Shown: positions 50,989 to 60,906 of the stretch, one piece after another
Layout: every line of letters starts with the position of its first letter
Position numbering within the stretch: position 1 is the stretch's first letter
DNA from: Peptoniphilaceae bacterium
Lineage (GTDB): Bacteria; Bacillota; Clostridia; Tissierellales; Peptoniphilaceae
Direction: 5' to 3'
DNA: 61,050 bases
Assembly: GCA_028723425.1 (NCBI GenBank)
Contig: JAQYEZ010000013.1
Span: 1-61,050, forward strand
Program-made: the position numbers and the translations under genes
The notes under the pieces: generated by a model
Databases searched by the model: none
The model's input: only the letters and a program-made list of their open reading frames with translations
What the model was told of the DNA's origin: nothing

Positions 50989-52305
50989 ATGGAAAAACAA
51001 TCTAATGAGTCATTTGCTCAAAGACATTTCAAGTTAAAAGAACATGGCACAGACTTCAAAACTGAAGTTATGGCTGGAATAACAACCTTTATGACTATGT
51101 CATATATTCTAGCTGTAAACCCAACCGTCCTAGGGGATGCAGGCATGGATAAGGGTGGAGTTTTCACAGCTACAATCCTTGCATCAGTTATATCAATCTT
51201 AGTGATGGCCTTTTATGCCAACCTACCTTTCGCTCTTTCTGCTGGTATGGGACTTAATGCTTTCTTTACCTATACAGTAGTTATGCAAATGGGAAAAACT
51301 TGGCAATTTGCTCTTACAGCAGTATTTATTGAAGGCATTATCTTTTTGTTACTATCCTTAGTTGGAGTAAGAGAAGCCCTATTTAATGCGATTCCAATGA
51401 TCTTAAAAAAAGCAGTTTCAGTTGGAATTGGACTTTTCATAGCAGAAATTGGACTTATTAACACTAATATTATAGTATTAGGAGATATTTCCCTAACACT
51501 GGGAAACTTAGCTTCAAAAGAAGGCTTTATTTTCTTTTTAGCCCTAGCAATCATGGCAGTTTTGACAGCAAAAAATGTAAAAGGAGCCCTACTTTGGGGA
51601 ATCTTAATTTCTACAGTTATCGCTTTATTTATGGGCGTTGCCCATTTACCAGAAGGATCTTTAGTCAAACTTCCTCCATCAATCAAAGATGTAGCCTTTA
51701 AGCTTGACTTTTCAAACATCATTTCCTTGGAGATGTTCTCAGTCTTATTTTCATTCTTATTTGTAGACATATTCGATACTTTAGGAACACTAACAGGTGT
51801 TGCCGCCAAAGCAAATCTATTAAACGAAAAAGGGCAACTTCCAAACGGTGGTAAAGCCTTAACTGCTGATGCTATTGGTACAACTGTTGGAGCAATCCTT
51901 GGTACTTCCACAATTACAACTTTTGTTGAATCAGCTTCAGGCGTTGCCGAAGGAGGAAGAACTGGTCTTACAGCCTTATCAACAGGCGTATGTTTTGCCC
52001 TTGCTTCCTTATTATTCCCTGTATTTTCAATAATACCTGCTGCCGCAACATCAGCAGCCTTGGTAATAGTTGGCTTATTTATGCTTGGAACAGTAACACA
52101 AATTGATTTTACAGATATCACAGAAGGCTTCCCTGCCTTTATGACTATTCTAATGATGCCTTTAACCTATTCCATAGCTGAGGGCATATCATTTGGTATG
52201 ATTTCCTATGCAGCAATCAAGCTACTTACAGGAAAAGGCAAAGAAGTAAGCCCAGTAGTTTATATACTTGCCCTAGTATTTTTGGCAAGATATATCTTTA
52301 TGTAG
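50989..52305 (+). CDS. NCS2-family purine permease (PbuG/AzgA type)
   Basis: 438 residues with 13-14 helices. Marks of the AzgA branch: HGTDFKTEVMAGITTFMTMS at the start, LSAGMGLNAFFTY, and the core FVDIFDTLGTLTGVA; later GTSTITTFVESASGVAEGGR. These are proton-coupled uptake systems for guanine, hypoxanthine or adenine. RBS GAGGAGG. Upstream, an extended -10 (TATGGTATAAT, 50950-50960) gives a leader too short for a purine riboswitch. Xanthine phosphoribosyltransferase nearby fits a purine salvage role. Confidence 0.92.
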   Translation: MEKQSNESFAQRHFKLKEHGTDFKTEVMAGITTFMTMSYILAVNPTVLGDAGMDKGGVFTATILASVISILVMAFYANLPFALSAGMGLNAFFTYTVVMQMGKTWQFALTAVFIEGIIFLLLSLVGVREALFNAIPMILKKAVSVGIGLFIAEIGLINTNIIVLGDISLTLGNLASKEGFIFFLALAIMAVLTAKNVKGALLWGILISTVIALFMGVAHLPEGSLVKLPPSIKDVAFKLDFSNIISLEMFSVLFSFLFVDIFDTLGTLTGVAAKANLLNEKGQLPNGGKALTADAIGTTVGAILGTSTITTFVESASGVAEGGRTGLTALSTGVCFALASLLFPVFSIIPAAATSAALVIVGLFMLGTVTQIDFTDITEGFPAFMTILMMPLTYSIAEGISFGMISYAAIKLLTGKGKEVSPVVYILALVFLARYIFM

Positions 52306-52309
52306 CTTA

Positions 52310-52348
52310 AAATATCCCAGCTTCCTTTGTAGAAACTGGGATATTTTT
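52310..52348. terminator. Terminator of the purine permease gene
   Basis: AAATATCCCAG/CTGGGATATTT, 11-bp stem with a 15-nt loop and T-run; also usable by the converging genes on the other strand. Confidence 0.85.
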
Positions 52349-52352
52349 ATAT

Positions 52353-52649
52353 TTATAACTTTTCTTTTACTGATTGGATTTTTTGTTCCATAGAAGATTT
52401 TTTGTCATGCCTTTCATCCATTTTTATTACTGTATAGATCCTGTCGACATTTTTTTCAAATACAGCTTCTTGCATTTTTCTTATTACTATAAATATTTCT
52501 TCTGGACTTGCTTCTATGTTGGTTCCCATTGGATTTAGGGAATATTTTATATTTTCTTCCTTTTCCAAAACTTTTTGACAAGCGGCGACATATTTTGAAA
52601 CGCTAGTTTCTACGCCAATTGGTATTATGCATACTTCTGCTATAGCCAT
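52353..52649 (-). CDS. MTH1187/YkoF-type thiamine-binding protein
   Basis: 98 residues of the DUF77 ferredoxin-like fold: IAEVCIIPIGVETSVSKYVA, YSLNPMGTNIEASPEEIFIV, and RIYTVIKMDERHDK. Family members bind thiamine or a related pyrimidine and are cytosolic tetramers. Its ATG shares one base with the aminopeptidase stop, so the two are translationally coupled; a shared pathway is not obvious. Confidence 0.85.
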   Translation of the reverse strand: MAIAEVCIIPIGVETSVSKYVAACQKVLEKEENIKYSLNPMGTNIEASPEEIFIVIRKMQEAVFEKNVDRIYTVIKMDERHDKKSSMEQKIQSVKEKL

Positions 52650-53941
52650 TAGTTTACCTTCCTTTCATTGTAAAACGCTTTGTAGATCTTGTAAGCTTGT
52701 AAATGATCTTCTACTCCGCCTGTTTCTCTTATTGAGTGCATGGCAAGTATTGGTTCTCCCACATCTATTGATTTTATACCCAAGGTGGATGAGGCTATAG
52801 GTCCTATTGTTGTTCCACCTTGCTTATCGGACCTATTGTGGAAATATTGTAAGTTTGCTCCAATTTTTTTAGCCAATAAAGCTATTCTTGGTGTGCTAAC
52901 TATGCCTGAAGTATAGGCTCCATTTGCTGCAATTTTTACTACTAGACCCTGGTTCATTTTTACTACATTGGTTGGATCAGAATATTGGGTGAAGTTTGGA
53001 TGGATAGCGTGGGCTTGGTCGGCTGATATTATATAAGTATTGGCCAGAGCAATCTTTATATCTTCTGTGTCATAGCCTAAAAGGTAGGACATTCTTTCCA
53101 AAACATCTTTTAAGAATGGCGAGAAAGCACCAGTTCTTGTCCTTGATCCAATTTCTTCGTTATCATTTAAAACAAGAACGTTAAATTTCTCGTTTTTTGA
53201 GTCAATTAAAGCATGTAAGGAAGCATGAACTGCCCCTAGGTTGTCAATTCTTCCTACTTGGTACATATCTTCATTTGATCCAAGTATAGATCCCTTTTGC
53301 CTATCATATAGACCTAAATCCATAGCAAGTATAGATTTTTCTTCTATAGCTAATTCTTTGGCAACAAGCTTTTGTAAATAAGCATCTTTCTCAAAGTCAT
53401 CTGTCACTGTTTGTAGAATCGGAAGCAGATCAGTTTGTGGATTATAGGCATAGCCCTTGTTAACTTCCCTATTCATGTGTATAGCAGGATTTGCTATGGT
53501 TAAGAGATCTCTATCAAAGTTTACAAGTTTTGTTTTTACAACTCCATTATCATAGTAAGCGATTTTTCCTGCAAGTGATAAGGTCCTATCAAGCCAAGTT
53601 GAAAAAATTGGTCCTCCATAGATTTCGGTGTTTAATCTTAGATATCCATTGTAAGCTAACTCTGGATTGCTTTTAATTTTAAAGGTTGGACTTTCTGTAT
53701 GGCTACCTATTATATCAAAACCTTCTTTAATATCATCTCCTACTGTGAAGGCTATAAGAGCAGTATCATCTCTAGTTACAAAGTATTTGCCACCTTTTTC
53801 TAAACTCCACTTTTCTGTTTCTATAAGTTGCTTGAAGTTATTTTCTAAGAGAAGTTTCTTAGAATTTTCAACCGCAAAATAGTTAAGTGGACTAGCATCA
53901 ATAAATTTTATTAAATCTTTTACAAATTCTATACTTTCCAT
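52649..53941 (-). CDS. M18-family aminopeptidase
   Basis: 430 residues. Metal-binding and active-site marks of M18: IGSHTESPTFKIK (about 78-90), VGRIDNLGAVHASLHALID with the bridging Asp, LNDNEEIGSRTRTGAFS with the catalytic/metal Glu pair, and the C-terminal HNRSDKQGGTTIGPIASS. A zinc-dependent cytosolic enzyme that removes N-terminal, often acidic, residues from peptides. It has 82 bp to the divergent xpt gene and is followed by the thiamine-binding-type gene with a 1-bp overlap. Confidence 0.95.
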   Translation of the reverse strand: MESIEFVKDLIKFIDASPLNYFAVENSKKLLLENNFKQLIETEKWSLEKGGKYFVTRDDTALIAFTVGDDIKEGFDIIGSHTESPTFKIKSNPELAYNGYLRLNTEIYGGPIFSTWLDRTLSLAGKIAYYDNGVVKTKLVNFDRDLLTIANPAIHMNREVNKGYAYNPQTDLLPILQTVTDDFEKDAYLQKLVAKELAIEEKSILAMDLGLYDRQKGSILGSNEDMYQVGRIDNLGAVHASLHALIDSKNEKFNVLVLNDNEEIGSRTRTGAFSPFLKDVLERMSYLLGYDTEDIKIALANTYIISADQAHAIHPNFTQYSDPTNVVKMNQGLVVKIAANGAYTSGIVSTPRIALLAKKIGANLQYFHNRSDKQGGTTIGPIASSTLGIKSIDVGEPILAMHSIRETGGVEDHLQAYKIYKAFYNERKVN

Positions 53942-53983
53942 ACCTAAATAGTACTACTTTTTTTAAACTTTACAAAAAGGATT

Positions 53984-54012
53984 TTGACTAAAATTTGACC
54001 TTGCCTTATAAT
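53984..54012 (+). promoter_or_regulatory. Promoter of xpt
   Basis: TTGACT (53984-53989), 17-bp spacer, TATAAT (54007-54012), 23 bp before the ATG. The leader is too short for a guanine riboswitch. Confidence 0.75.
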
Positions 54013-54035
54013 TAACATAAGATGTGGAGGTATAT

Positions 54036-54608
54036 ATGAAGAAATTAGAAGAGATAATATTATCAAGAGGACAGGTTCTAGACGGAAATATTTTGAAGGT
54101 TGATTCCTTTTTAAACCAACAAATAGATACAAAGCTTATGGGAGAAATGGGAGATGAATTTGCTAAGCATTTTAAAGATAAAAACATCAGCAAAATCCTT
54201 ACAGTAGAATCATCAGGAATTGCCCCAGCCCTTGCTACAGGCCAAGCTTTGGGTTGTAATGTAGTTTTTGCAAGAAAGCAAAAATCTCTAACTACAGATG
54301 ATTATTCTTATTCATCAACTGCCTATTCTTACACCAAAGAAGAAATGAAGCAACTTATAGTTTCCAAAGATTTTATTGATGAAAATGACAATGTATTACT
54401 TATAGATGATTTTCTTGCCAATGGTCAAGCTGTAAAGGCAATGATGGCTATTTGCAAACAAGCTGGAGCAGAGATTGCGGGTGTTGGTATAGTTATAGAA
54501 AAATCTTTCCAAGATGGAAGAAAACTCCTTGATGATATGGGAATTGATGTCTATAGTCTTGCTAGAATTTCTGTTTTGTCAAATGAAAATATAGAATTTA
54601 TTGACTAG
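54036..54608 (+). CDS. xpt: Xanthine phosphoribosyltransferase
   Basis: 190 residues from the ATG at 54036; TGGAGG lies 6 bp upstream, which rules out the GTG at 54024. N-terminal KKLEEIILSRGQVLDGNILK and FLNQQIDTKLM are Xpt-specific; the PRPP loop is VLLIDDFLANGQAVKAM (about 122-138). It makes XMP from xanthine and PRPP. Monocistronic, with its own promoter; unlike Bacillus, no purine permease follows directly. Confidence 0.93.
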   Translation: MKKLEEIILSRGQVLDGNILKVDSFLNQQIDTKLMGEMGDEFAKHFKDKNISKILTVESSGIAPALATGQALGCNVVFARKQKSLTTDDYSYSSTAYSYTKEEMKQLIVSKDFIDENDNVLLIDDFLANGQAVKAMMAICKQAGAEIAGVGIVIEKSFQDGRKLLDDMGIDVYSLARISVLSNENIEFID

Positions 54609-54641
54609 AAATACTTAAATTTTAATAAAAACCCAAAGAAG

Positions 54642-54664
54642 TCCTCTATTTTTGAGGATTTTTT
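54642..54664 (+). terminator. Terminator of xpt
   Basis: TCCTC/GAGGA stem with a 7-nt loop followed by six T, 34 bp after the stop. Confidence 0.65.
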
Positions 54665-54683
54665 ATAGATTTAAAAAAATACT

Positions 54684-54720
54684 AATAGAAGCCTTGCAAA
54701 ATTTCTGCAAGACTTCTATT
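54684..54720 (-). terminator. Terminator of the tig-clpP-clpX-lon-engB cluster
   Basis: AATAGAAGCCTTGCA pairs with TGCAAGACTTCTATT (one mismatch) around a 7-nt loop, directly after the engB stop. Confidence 0.8.
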
Positions 54721-55308
54721 TTAGTTATCCAAAATAACTTGGACTTGTTCCCAAAGTACATCTTTATTGTGCTTTGTTTCAGATGAATAGGCAAAGATAA
54801 GACCTTCATCTTCTATTTGGAGTTTATCTTGGATTATTTTTAAATTGTTGTGAAGTTTGGATTTTCCTATTTTATCGTACTTGGTTGCTATGACAAAGCC
54901 TGTAAAGCCAGATTCTATTATATAGTCATACATCTGTTTATCAAGGTCTGTGGGCTGATGTCTAATATCTACCAAAAGAAATATTTCTTTTAGATTTTCT
55001 CTAGTACTTAGATATTCATTTATTAGTCTAGCCCATTTTTCTTTTTCTTTTTTTGAAACTTTGGCAAAGCCATAGCCTGGCAAATCTACTAGCCTAAATT
55101 TTTCATTTATATTATAAAAGTTTATGGTCCTAGTTTTGCCTGGTTTGGATGATGTTTTGGCCAAGGACTTTCTTCCTAAAAATGAATTTATGAAGGAGGA
55201 TTTGCCTACATTTGACCTACCGACAAAGGCTATTTCATCAAGCCTATCTTTAGGATATTGGGACATGAAGCCTGCTACTTGTTCTAGTCTTATAGATTTT
55301 ATTTTCAT
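54721..55308 (-). CDS. engB: Ribosome-biogenesis GTPase EngB/YsxC
   Basis: 195 residues. G1 GRSNVGKSSFIN (about 29-40), G2 threonine in KPGKTRTINFY, G3 DLPGYG, G4 TKYDK, G5 near YSSETK. Needed for late assembly of the 50S subunit. The first codons overlap the lon stop by 4 bp (ATGA), the conserved lon-engB coupling of Firmicutes. Confidence 0.96.
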   Translation of the reverse strand: MKIKSIRLEQVAGFMSQYPKDRLDEIAFVGRSNVGKSSFINSFLGRKSLAKTSSKPGKTRTINFYNINEKFRLVDLPGYGFAKVSKKEKEKWARLINEYLSTRENLKEIFLLVDIRHQPTDLDKQMYDYIIESGFTGFVIATKYDKIGKSKLHNNLKIIQDKLQIEDEGLIFAYSSETKHNKDVLWEQVQVILDN

Positions 55309-57635
55309 AGCAAGGCCTTTTTTAAAACTTCTGAAACATTTGATACTTCTATGAAGTTTATTTTTTTTCTGATTTCTTCTGGTATATCTTCTATATCCCT
55401 AGCATTATCTTTTGGTATTATTACATTTTTTATACCATAGGCATGGGCTGCAAGGGCTTTTTCTTTTAGGCCGCCTATAGGCAAAACTGCACCTGTTATG
55501 GTAACTTCTCCAGTCATGGCTATATCTTTTCTAACTTTTTTCTTGCTAAGAGCAGAAGCTATAGCTGTAGTCATGGTAATACCTGCAGATGGACCATCTT
55601 TGGGTGTTGCACCTTCTGGAACATGAACATGGATATCCTTATTTTTGTAAAAGTCTCCATCTATTCCAAGTTCTTTATAGTGAGATCTAATATAGGTTAT
55701 GGCAGCTTTGCCAGACTCTTTCATGACATCACCCAAAGACCCTGTAAATTCTATATTTCCTTTGCCTTCCATAACATTTGCTTCTATGGTAAGGGTAGTC
55801 CCCCCAACTTGGGTCCAGGCAAGGCCATTGGCAACTCCTATTTGGTCTTCTTTTAATTTCATATCATCAAAAAAGATTGGCTTGCCAAGATATTTTTTAT
55901 AGTTATTCATAGTTACATGAACTGTTTTCTTGCCATCTAAAATTTCTTTTACAGACCTTCTACAAATTCTAGCTATGTTTCTTTCAAGATTTCTTACTCC
56001 AGCTTCTCTGGTGTAGTTTTTGATAATTACATCTATAACCTTATCGGATATGCTTAATTCGCCTTGGTCTAGGCCATTAGCTTGCATTTGTTTTTTGATT
56101 AAATACCTTAAGGCTATATTTTTCTTTTCTTCTGAAGTATAGCCAGAAATAGTAATAAGCTCTAATCTATCATATAGGGCTTCAGGGATTTGATTTGGGT
56201 CATTGGCTGTGGTTATAAAGAAAACTTCCGATAGGTCAAAAGGTATATCCAAATACCTATCCAAAAACTTATCATTTTGCTCAGGATCTAGGACTTCAAG
56301 CAAGGCAGATGAAGGATCTCCCCTAAAGTCTTTTCCTAACTTGTCTAATTCATCTAACAAGAAAACTGGATTTTTTACTCCTATACGGTTGATATAGGAA
56401 ATTATCCTACCCGACATAGCTCCAACATAGGTTCTTCTGTGGCCTCTAATTTCTGACTCATCTGTCACCCCTCCAAGTCTTATGGAAACAAATTTCCTAT
56501 TCAAGGCCTTGGCTATAGATTTTGCTATGGATGTTTTTCCCACTCCTGGAGGACCTACTAGACAAATTACAGATCCCTTGGTGTCATTTTTCTTTTTCTT
56601 AACTGCTATGGACTCCAAAATTCTTTCTTTTACATCTTCAAGCCCATAATGATCTTGGTTTAAAATTTGTTCGGCTTTTTTTAAATCAAGAGTATCCTTT
56701 GATTTTTTTGACCAAGGTAGGTTTAAAGCGAAATTAAGATAGGCAGAAATAACTCCGTAATCTGGGCTCATCTCTGGTATAGATGATAGCCTATCTACAT
56801 CTTTTAATAAAGATTGTTTGTCTTGTTTTGCAATTTTTAATTTATTTATCTTTGCCCTAAATTCATCCGCCTCAGAAAGCCCTCTGCCTGTAGTTTCTTG
56901 GAGTTGTTTTTTTACTACATCAAGTTTTTCCCTAAGATAGTATTCTTTTTGTGATTTGTTGAGATTTGTATTTACTTGTTCATCTATACTGTGACTTAAA
57001 TTTTTTAGGGATATTTCTTTTTGGATAATTTGGTGGAGCTTGGTTAATTTTTTTTCTATATCAAGCTCTTTTAATAGATCATAGTATTCTGTTGGATTTA
57101 GCTCTAAATAATAAATTATTAAATCAGCAAGCTTTACTACATTATCGACATCTATTATGCCTAGGGAAACTTCTTCTGGTATTTCTTTATCAACACTTAT
57201 ATATTCCTTAAAGTCATCAATTAGAAGCTTTTGGAGGGCATTTAGCCTATCTGTTTGCTCAAATTTGTCCAAATCTAGGATATATTCGCTAACTTCTGCC
57301 TTAAAAAATCCATCATCTGTGGATATTTTTTCTATCTTTGCCACATGTTTTGCTTCTATTAGAACTCTTAAATCCCCATTTTGAAGGTTAAAAGTTTGTT
57401 TTATTGCTGCAACAGTCCCATACTCGTATAGGTCATCTGCATTTGGATTTTCCACAAATATATCTTTTTGATTTACAAGAAAAATATCTTTATTATCTAA
57501 TAAAGCCCTTTCCACTGCCTTTTTTGAGATTGATCTTGCACAATCAAAGTGCAATACGGTATTAGGAAAAGGCCACAAGCCCCTTAAAGCTACCGTAGGA
57601 TATTCTCTTTTGTTTATCTTATAAATATCTTTCAT
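55305..57635 (-). CDS. lon: ATP-dependent protease Lon (LonA)
   Basis: 776 residues. N-terminal substrate-binding domain ([17 protein letters not shown] at the start), coiled coil, AAA+ module with Walker [10 protein letters not shown] near residue 360 and Walker [12 protein letters not shown]. The protease domain has the catalytic Ser in [10 protein letters not shown] near 681 and Lys in [11 protein letters not shown] near 726. Full length, no membrane insertion, so LonA rather than LonB. Degrades damaged and regulatory proteins in the cytosol. Fourth gene of the quality-control cluster; 89 bp separate it from clpX and contain a palindrome. Confidence 0.97.
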   Translation of the reverse strand: MKDIYKINKREYPTVALRGLWPFPNTVLHFDCARSISKKAVERALLDNKDIFLVNQKDIFVENPNADDLYEYGTVAAIKQTFNLQNGDLRVLIEAKHVAKIEKISTDDGFFKAEVSEYILDLDKFEQTDRLNALQKLLIDDFKEYISVDKEIPEEVSLGIIDVDNVVKLADLIIYYLELNPTEYYDLLKELDIEKKLTKLHQIIQKEISLKNLSHSIDEQVNTNLNKSQKEYYLREKLDVVKKQLQETTGRGLSEADEFRAKINKLKIAKQDKQSLLKDVDRLSSIPEMSPDYGVISAYLNFALNLPWSKKSKDTLDLKKAEQILNQDHYGLEDVKERILESIAVKKKKNDTKGSVICLVGPPGVGKTSIAKSIAKALNRKFVSIRLGGVTDESEIRGHRRTYVGAMSGRIISYINRIGVKNPVFLLDELDKLGKDFRGDPSSALLEVLDPEQNDKFLDRYLDIPFDLSEVFFITTANDPNQIPEALYDRLELITISGYTSEEKKNIALRYLIKKQMQANGLDQGELSISDKVIDVIIKNYTREAGVRNLERNIARICRRSVKEILDGKKTVHVTMNNYKKYLGKPIFFDDMKLKEDQIGVANGLAWTQVGGTTLTIEANVMEGKGNIEFTGSLGDVMKESGKAAITYIRSHYKELGIDGDFYKNKDIHVHVPEGATPKDGPSAGITMTTAIASALSKKKVRKDIAMTGEVTITGAVLPIGGLKEKALAAHAYGIKNVIIPKDNARDIEDIPEEIRKKINFIEVSNVSEVLKKALL

Positions 57636-57655
57636 AAACTCCTCTATTTATACAT

Positions 57656-57674
57656 ATTTGCATAGATTGCAAAT
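57656..57674. promoter_or_regulatory. Palindrome upstream of lon
   Basis: ATTTGCA-N5-TGCAAAT, 21 bp before the lon start and just upstream of a TATAAA-like -10 on the minus strand. A possible operator; it matches neither CIRCE nor the CtsR heptamer repeat. Confidence 0.4.
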
Positions 57675-57724
57675 TGACAAAAGAGGATGAAGCAAAATCC
57701 TACTGCTCCAGCCCCTTTAAAATT

Positions 57725-58939
57725 TTATTTCTTATTTTTATACTCTATTTTAGTCTTATCTTCAATGGATTCTTTGTTAACTATAACTTCCTCTATATGG
57801 TCTTTAGAAGGTATATCATACATCACGTCCAAAAGTAGATCTTCCATTATAGTTCTAAGTCCTCTTGCGCCTGTCTTTTGGTTGAAAGCTTTTTGTGCAA
57901 TAGCTTCAACAGCTTGATTAGTGAAGGTAAGTTTTACCTTATCCAAGTCAAATAACTTTTGATATTGTTTGATTAGAGAATTTTTTGGCTCTTTTAAAAT
58001 TCTAACTAAGGAATCTACTCCCAAATCTTCAAGAGTTACAACTATTGGAACCCTACCTATAAATTCTGGTATCAAACCATATTTTAACAAATCTTCTGTC
58101 CTTACATCAGAAAGACTCACCTTTGTCTTACCGCTAACATCGGCCCCAAAGCCAATAAGTTTTTTGTTGGTTCTTTGTTTGATTATATCTTCTATACCAT
58201 CAAAAGCTCCACCAACAATAAACAAGATATTGCTAGTATCAATTTGGATATATTCTTGGTTAGGATGTTTTCTTCCTCCTTGAGGAGGTACATTTGCTTG
58301 TGTTCCTTCTATTATTTTTAAGAGAGCTTGTTGGACTCCTTCTCCTGAAACATCTCTAGTTATGGATGGATTTTCGCTTTTTCTAGTAATCTTATCTATT
58401 TCGTCTATATATATTATTCCATTTTCCGCAGCTTCTATATCATAGTCGGCAGCTTGGATTAATTTTAAAATAATATTTTCAACATCTTCTCCAACATAGC
58501 CTGCTTCTGTAAGGCTTGTAGCATCTGCTATAGCAAAGGGTACATTGAGTTTTTTGGCAAGGGTTTGAGCAAGCAAGGTCTTACCCGAACCTGTAGGACC
58601 TATCAATAAGATATTTGATTTTTGTAACTCAACATCTGTTTGGTCTAAGTTTGAGTTAATTCTTTTGTAATGATTGTAAACGGCAACAGACAGAGTTTTT
58701 TTTGCAGCTTCTTGTTGGATAACATAAGAGTCTAAAAATTCTTTTATTTCTGCTGGTTTTGCAAGATCTACAGCAAATTCTTCCTTAGCTTCAAATCTTT
58801 CTTGTTGCAAGATTTCACTGCAAAGATCTATACATTCATTGCAAATATAAGCATTTGAACCAGCTATAATTCTTTCAACCTGATCACTTGTCTTGCCACA
58901 AAATGAGCATCTGACTTCCTTTTGATCGATATTTGCCAT
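57725..58939 (-). CDS. clpX: ATP-dependent unfoldase ClpX
   Basis: 404 residues. N-terminal C4 zinc-binding domain ([11 protein letters not shown] ... ICNEC), AAA+ module with Walker [12 protein letters not shown] near 115-125, Walker [11 protein letters not shown], the RKH pore loop in GGRKHPNQE, and the ClpP-binding IGF loop in KKLIGFGAD. Feeds unfolded substrates to ClpP, whose gene ends 8 bp upstream. Confidence 0.97.
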   Translation of the reverse strand: MANIDQKEVRCSFCGKTSDQVERIIAGSNAYICNECIDLCSEILQQERFEAKEEFAVDLAKPAEIKEFLDSYVIQQEAAKKTLSVAVYNHYKRINSNLDQTDVELQKSNILLIGPTGSGKTLLAQTLAKKLNVPFAIADATSLTEAGYVGEDVENIILKLIQAADYDIEAAENGIIYIDEIDKITRKSENPSITRDVSGEGVQQALLKIIEGTQANVPPQGGRKHPNQEYIQIDTSNILFIVGGAFDGIEDIIKQRTNKKLIGFGADVSGKTKVSLSDVRTEDLLKYGLIPEFIGRVPIVVTLEDLGVDSLVRILKEPKNSLIKQYQKLFDLDKVKLTFTNQAVEAIAQKAFNQKTGARGLRTIMEDLLLDVMYDIPSKDHIEEVIVNKESIEDKTKIEYKNKK

Positions 58940-58947
58940 TCTCTCTC

Positions 58948-59541
58948 CTATTTTTTCTCTATTACTTGGTCAATTAGGCCATATTCCATAGCTTCTTTAG
59001 CTGTCATAGAATAATCTCTATCTGTATCTTTGGCTATTTGCTCTATAGATTTTCCTGTATTTTCTGACAAAATCTCATTTAATCTTTGTTTAATTTTTAA
59101 GATTTGTTCTGCTTGAATTTGGATATCTGATGCTTGTCCTTGGGCTCCACCTGAAGGTTGGTGAATCAAAATATTTGAGTTAGGAAGAGAAAATCTCTTT
59201 CCTTTGGCACCAGATGATAAAAGGACTGCGGCCATGGAAGCTGCTTGACCTATACAAATTGTTGAAACATCAGGTTTGATATAGTTCATAGTATCATAGA
59301 TAGCAAGTCCTGATGTAACTACTCCACCTGGTGAATTTATATAAAATTGAATGTCCTTGTTTGGATCTTCACTTTCCAAAAACAAAAGTTGAGCTATTAT
59401 AATATCTGAAACAGAATCTTCTACTGGACCTGATAAGAAAATTATCCTGTCTTTTAAAAGTCTAGAATAGATATCATAGGCTCTTTCTCCTCTGTTGGTT
59501 TGTTCAATTACTGTTGGTACTAAATAATTTCTTGTTTGCAT
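58948..59541 (-). CDS. clpP: Clp protease proteolytic subunit ClpP
   Basis: 197 residues. Catalytic Ser in [11 protein letters not shown] (about 98), His in ILIHQPSGG (about 123) and Asp in KDTDRDYSM (about 172). N-terminal part has the processing and axial-loop region before [13 protein letters not shown]. Forms the tetradecameric chamber that works with ClpX. Second gene of the cluster, 48 bp after tig. Confidence 0.97.
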   Translation of the reverse strand: MQTRNYLVPTVIEQTNRGERAYDIYSRLLKDRIIFLSGPVEDSVSDIIIAQLLFLESEDPNKDIQFYINSPGGVVTSGLAIYDTMNYIKPDVSTICIGQAASMAAVLLSSGAKGKRFSLPNSNILIHQPSGGAQGQASDIQIQAEQILKIKQRLNEILSENTGKSIEQIAKDTDRDYSMTAKEAMEYGLIDQVIEKK

Positions 59542-59589
59542 TATTATCTCCTTATTTTTTAATCAGGAGTAAAGCTTATTCTTCGATTA

Positions 59590-60906
59590 TTATTTTTCTT
59601 CTTGGTCTTCTTTTTTCTCAACAAATTTTGCTCTTGATGCTAAAAGTTCAAGTGCTTTTCTTCTTTTAACATTTTCTATTACGCTATCTGCTGGGATATT
59701 CTTTTCAAAGATTTCTTTGAATTTGTCGAAGTCTTCTACTCCATATTGTTCTGCAGCATCTTTAATTTCTTGTTCTACTTCATCTTCGCTAACTTCAAGG
59801 CCTTCTTTTAAAGCCACTTCATCCAAAGCAAGATTTGCTTTTACCTTATCTTCTGCTATATCTTTATATTGACTTCTGATATCTTCAAGTTTCATACCAG
59901 TCATTTCAATATATTGGGAAAGTCCCATGCCCATTTGTTGTAATCTTTGGTCAAGGTCTTGTAATTGGTTATCAATTTCTCTATTAACCAAAACTTCTGG
60001 ACTTGTAATCTCAGATTTTTCTATTAAAGCTTGTAGGGCTTCGTTTTCAATTTGTCTTTTGGCAAATTTTTCCTTATCTTCCTTTAGCTTATCTTTCATA
60101 TTTGCTTTAAGTTCATCTAGGCTGTCAAATTCTGATATATCTTTTGCAAATTCATCATCAAGCTCTGGAAGTTCTTTTTTAGTAATCTTGTTGATTTCTA
60201 CTTCAAATCTTGCAGCTTTACCTTGGAATTCTGTAGCTTGATAATCAGCTGGGAAAGTTACATTTACATCAAATTTATCTGAAATATTATGACCTACAAC
60301 TTGGTCTTCAAATCCTTCTACAAAGCTGTGACTTCCTAGAACTAAATCATAGCCTTCAGCTTTTCCGCCTTCAAATCTTTGGCCATCAAGGTAACCATCA
60401 AAGTCAATATTTACTGTATCTCCTTCTTGAGCTGGTCTATCTTCAACTGGGACGATTCTAGCATTTTCTTCTTGTTGATGTTTTAATTCATGCATTATAT
60501 CATCTTCTGTTACTTCAGATGAAACCTCTTTTACTTCAAGTTCACTGTAGTCACCAAGTACTGGATGTGGTTTTGTTTCAACTTCTACCTTGAAAACTAC
60601 ATCTTGTCCCTTAACTATTTCGTCAAAATCTACACTTGGTTGATCGATTGTTTCAAGCTCTAATTCTTTTATAGCTTTTTCATATGGATCAAAGAATACT
60701 ATTTGGATAGCTTCATCATAGAATACTTCTGGGCCATACATACTTTCGATGATTTTTTTAGGAACTTTTCCCTTTCTAAATCCATCTACCCTATATTTAG
60801 ATTTATTTTTTTTATAAACTTGATCAACAGCCTTAGCAAAGTCCTCTGCTGGAACTGTTAGGTCAAATTTTGCTATATTATTTTCGTGTGATTTTAAATC
60901 TGTCAT
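59590..60906 (-). CDS. tig: Trigger factor
   Basis: 438 residues. Ribosome-binding domain with the signature GFRKGKVPKKIIESMYG (about 42-58), FKBP-type prolyl isomerase domain (EGDTVNIDFDGYLDGQRFEG near 162-181; FVEGFEDQVVG), and a long helical C-terminal chaperone domain with an acidic, lysine-rich tail. Binds nascent chains at the ribosome exit. First gene of tig-clpP-clpX-lon-engB; GGAGG 5 bp before the ATG. Confidence 0.97.
   Translation of the reverse strand: MTDLKSHENNIAKFDLTVPAEDFAKAVDQVYKKNKSKYRVDGFRKGKVPKKIIESMYGPEVFYDEAIQIVFFDPYEKAIKELELETIDQPSVDFDEIVKGQDVVFKVEVETKPHPVLGDYSELEVKEVSSEVTEDDIMHELKHQQEENARIVPVEDRPAQEGDTVNIDFDGYLDGQRFEGGKAEGYDLVLGSHSFVEGFEDQVVGHNISDKFDVNVTFPADYQATEFQGKAARFEVEINKITKKELPELDDEFAKDISEFDSLDELKANMKDKLKEDKEKFAKRQIENEALQALIEKSEITSPEVLVNREIDNQLQDLDQRLQQMGMGLSQYIEMTGMKLEDIRSQYKDIAEDKVKANLALDEVALKEGLEVSEDEVEQEIKDAAEQYGVEDFDKFKEIFEKNIPADSVIENVKRRKALELLASRAKFVEKKEDQEEK

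Noticed and set aside
51270..52121. 283-codon open frame opposite the purine permease
   Set aside because: Antisense shadow of a well-conserved permease gene; no RBS and no recognisable domain.
53941..54035. Guanine or xanthine riboswitch before xpt
   Set aside because: The promoter leaves a leader of roughly 15-20 nt, too short for an aptamer.
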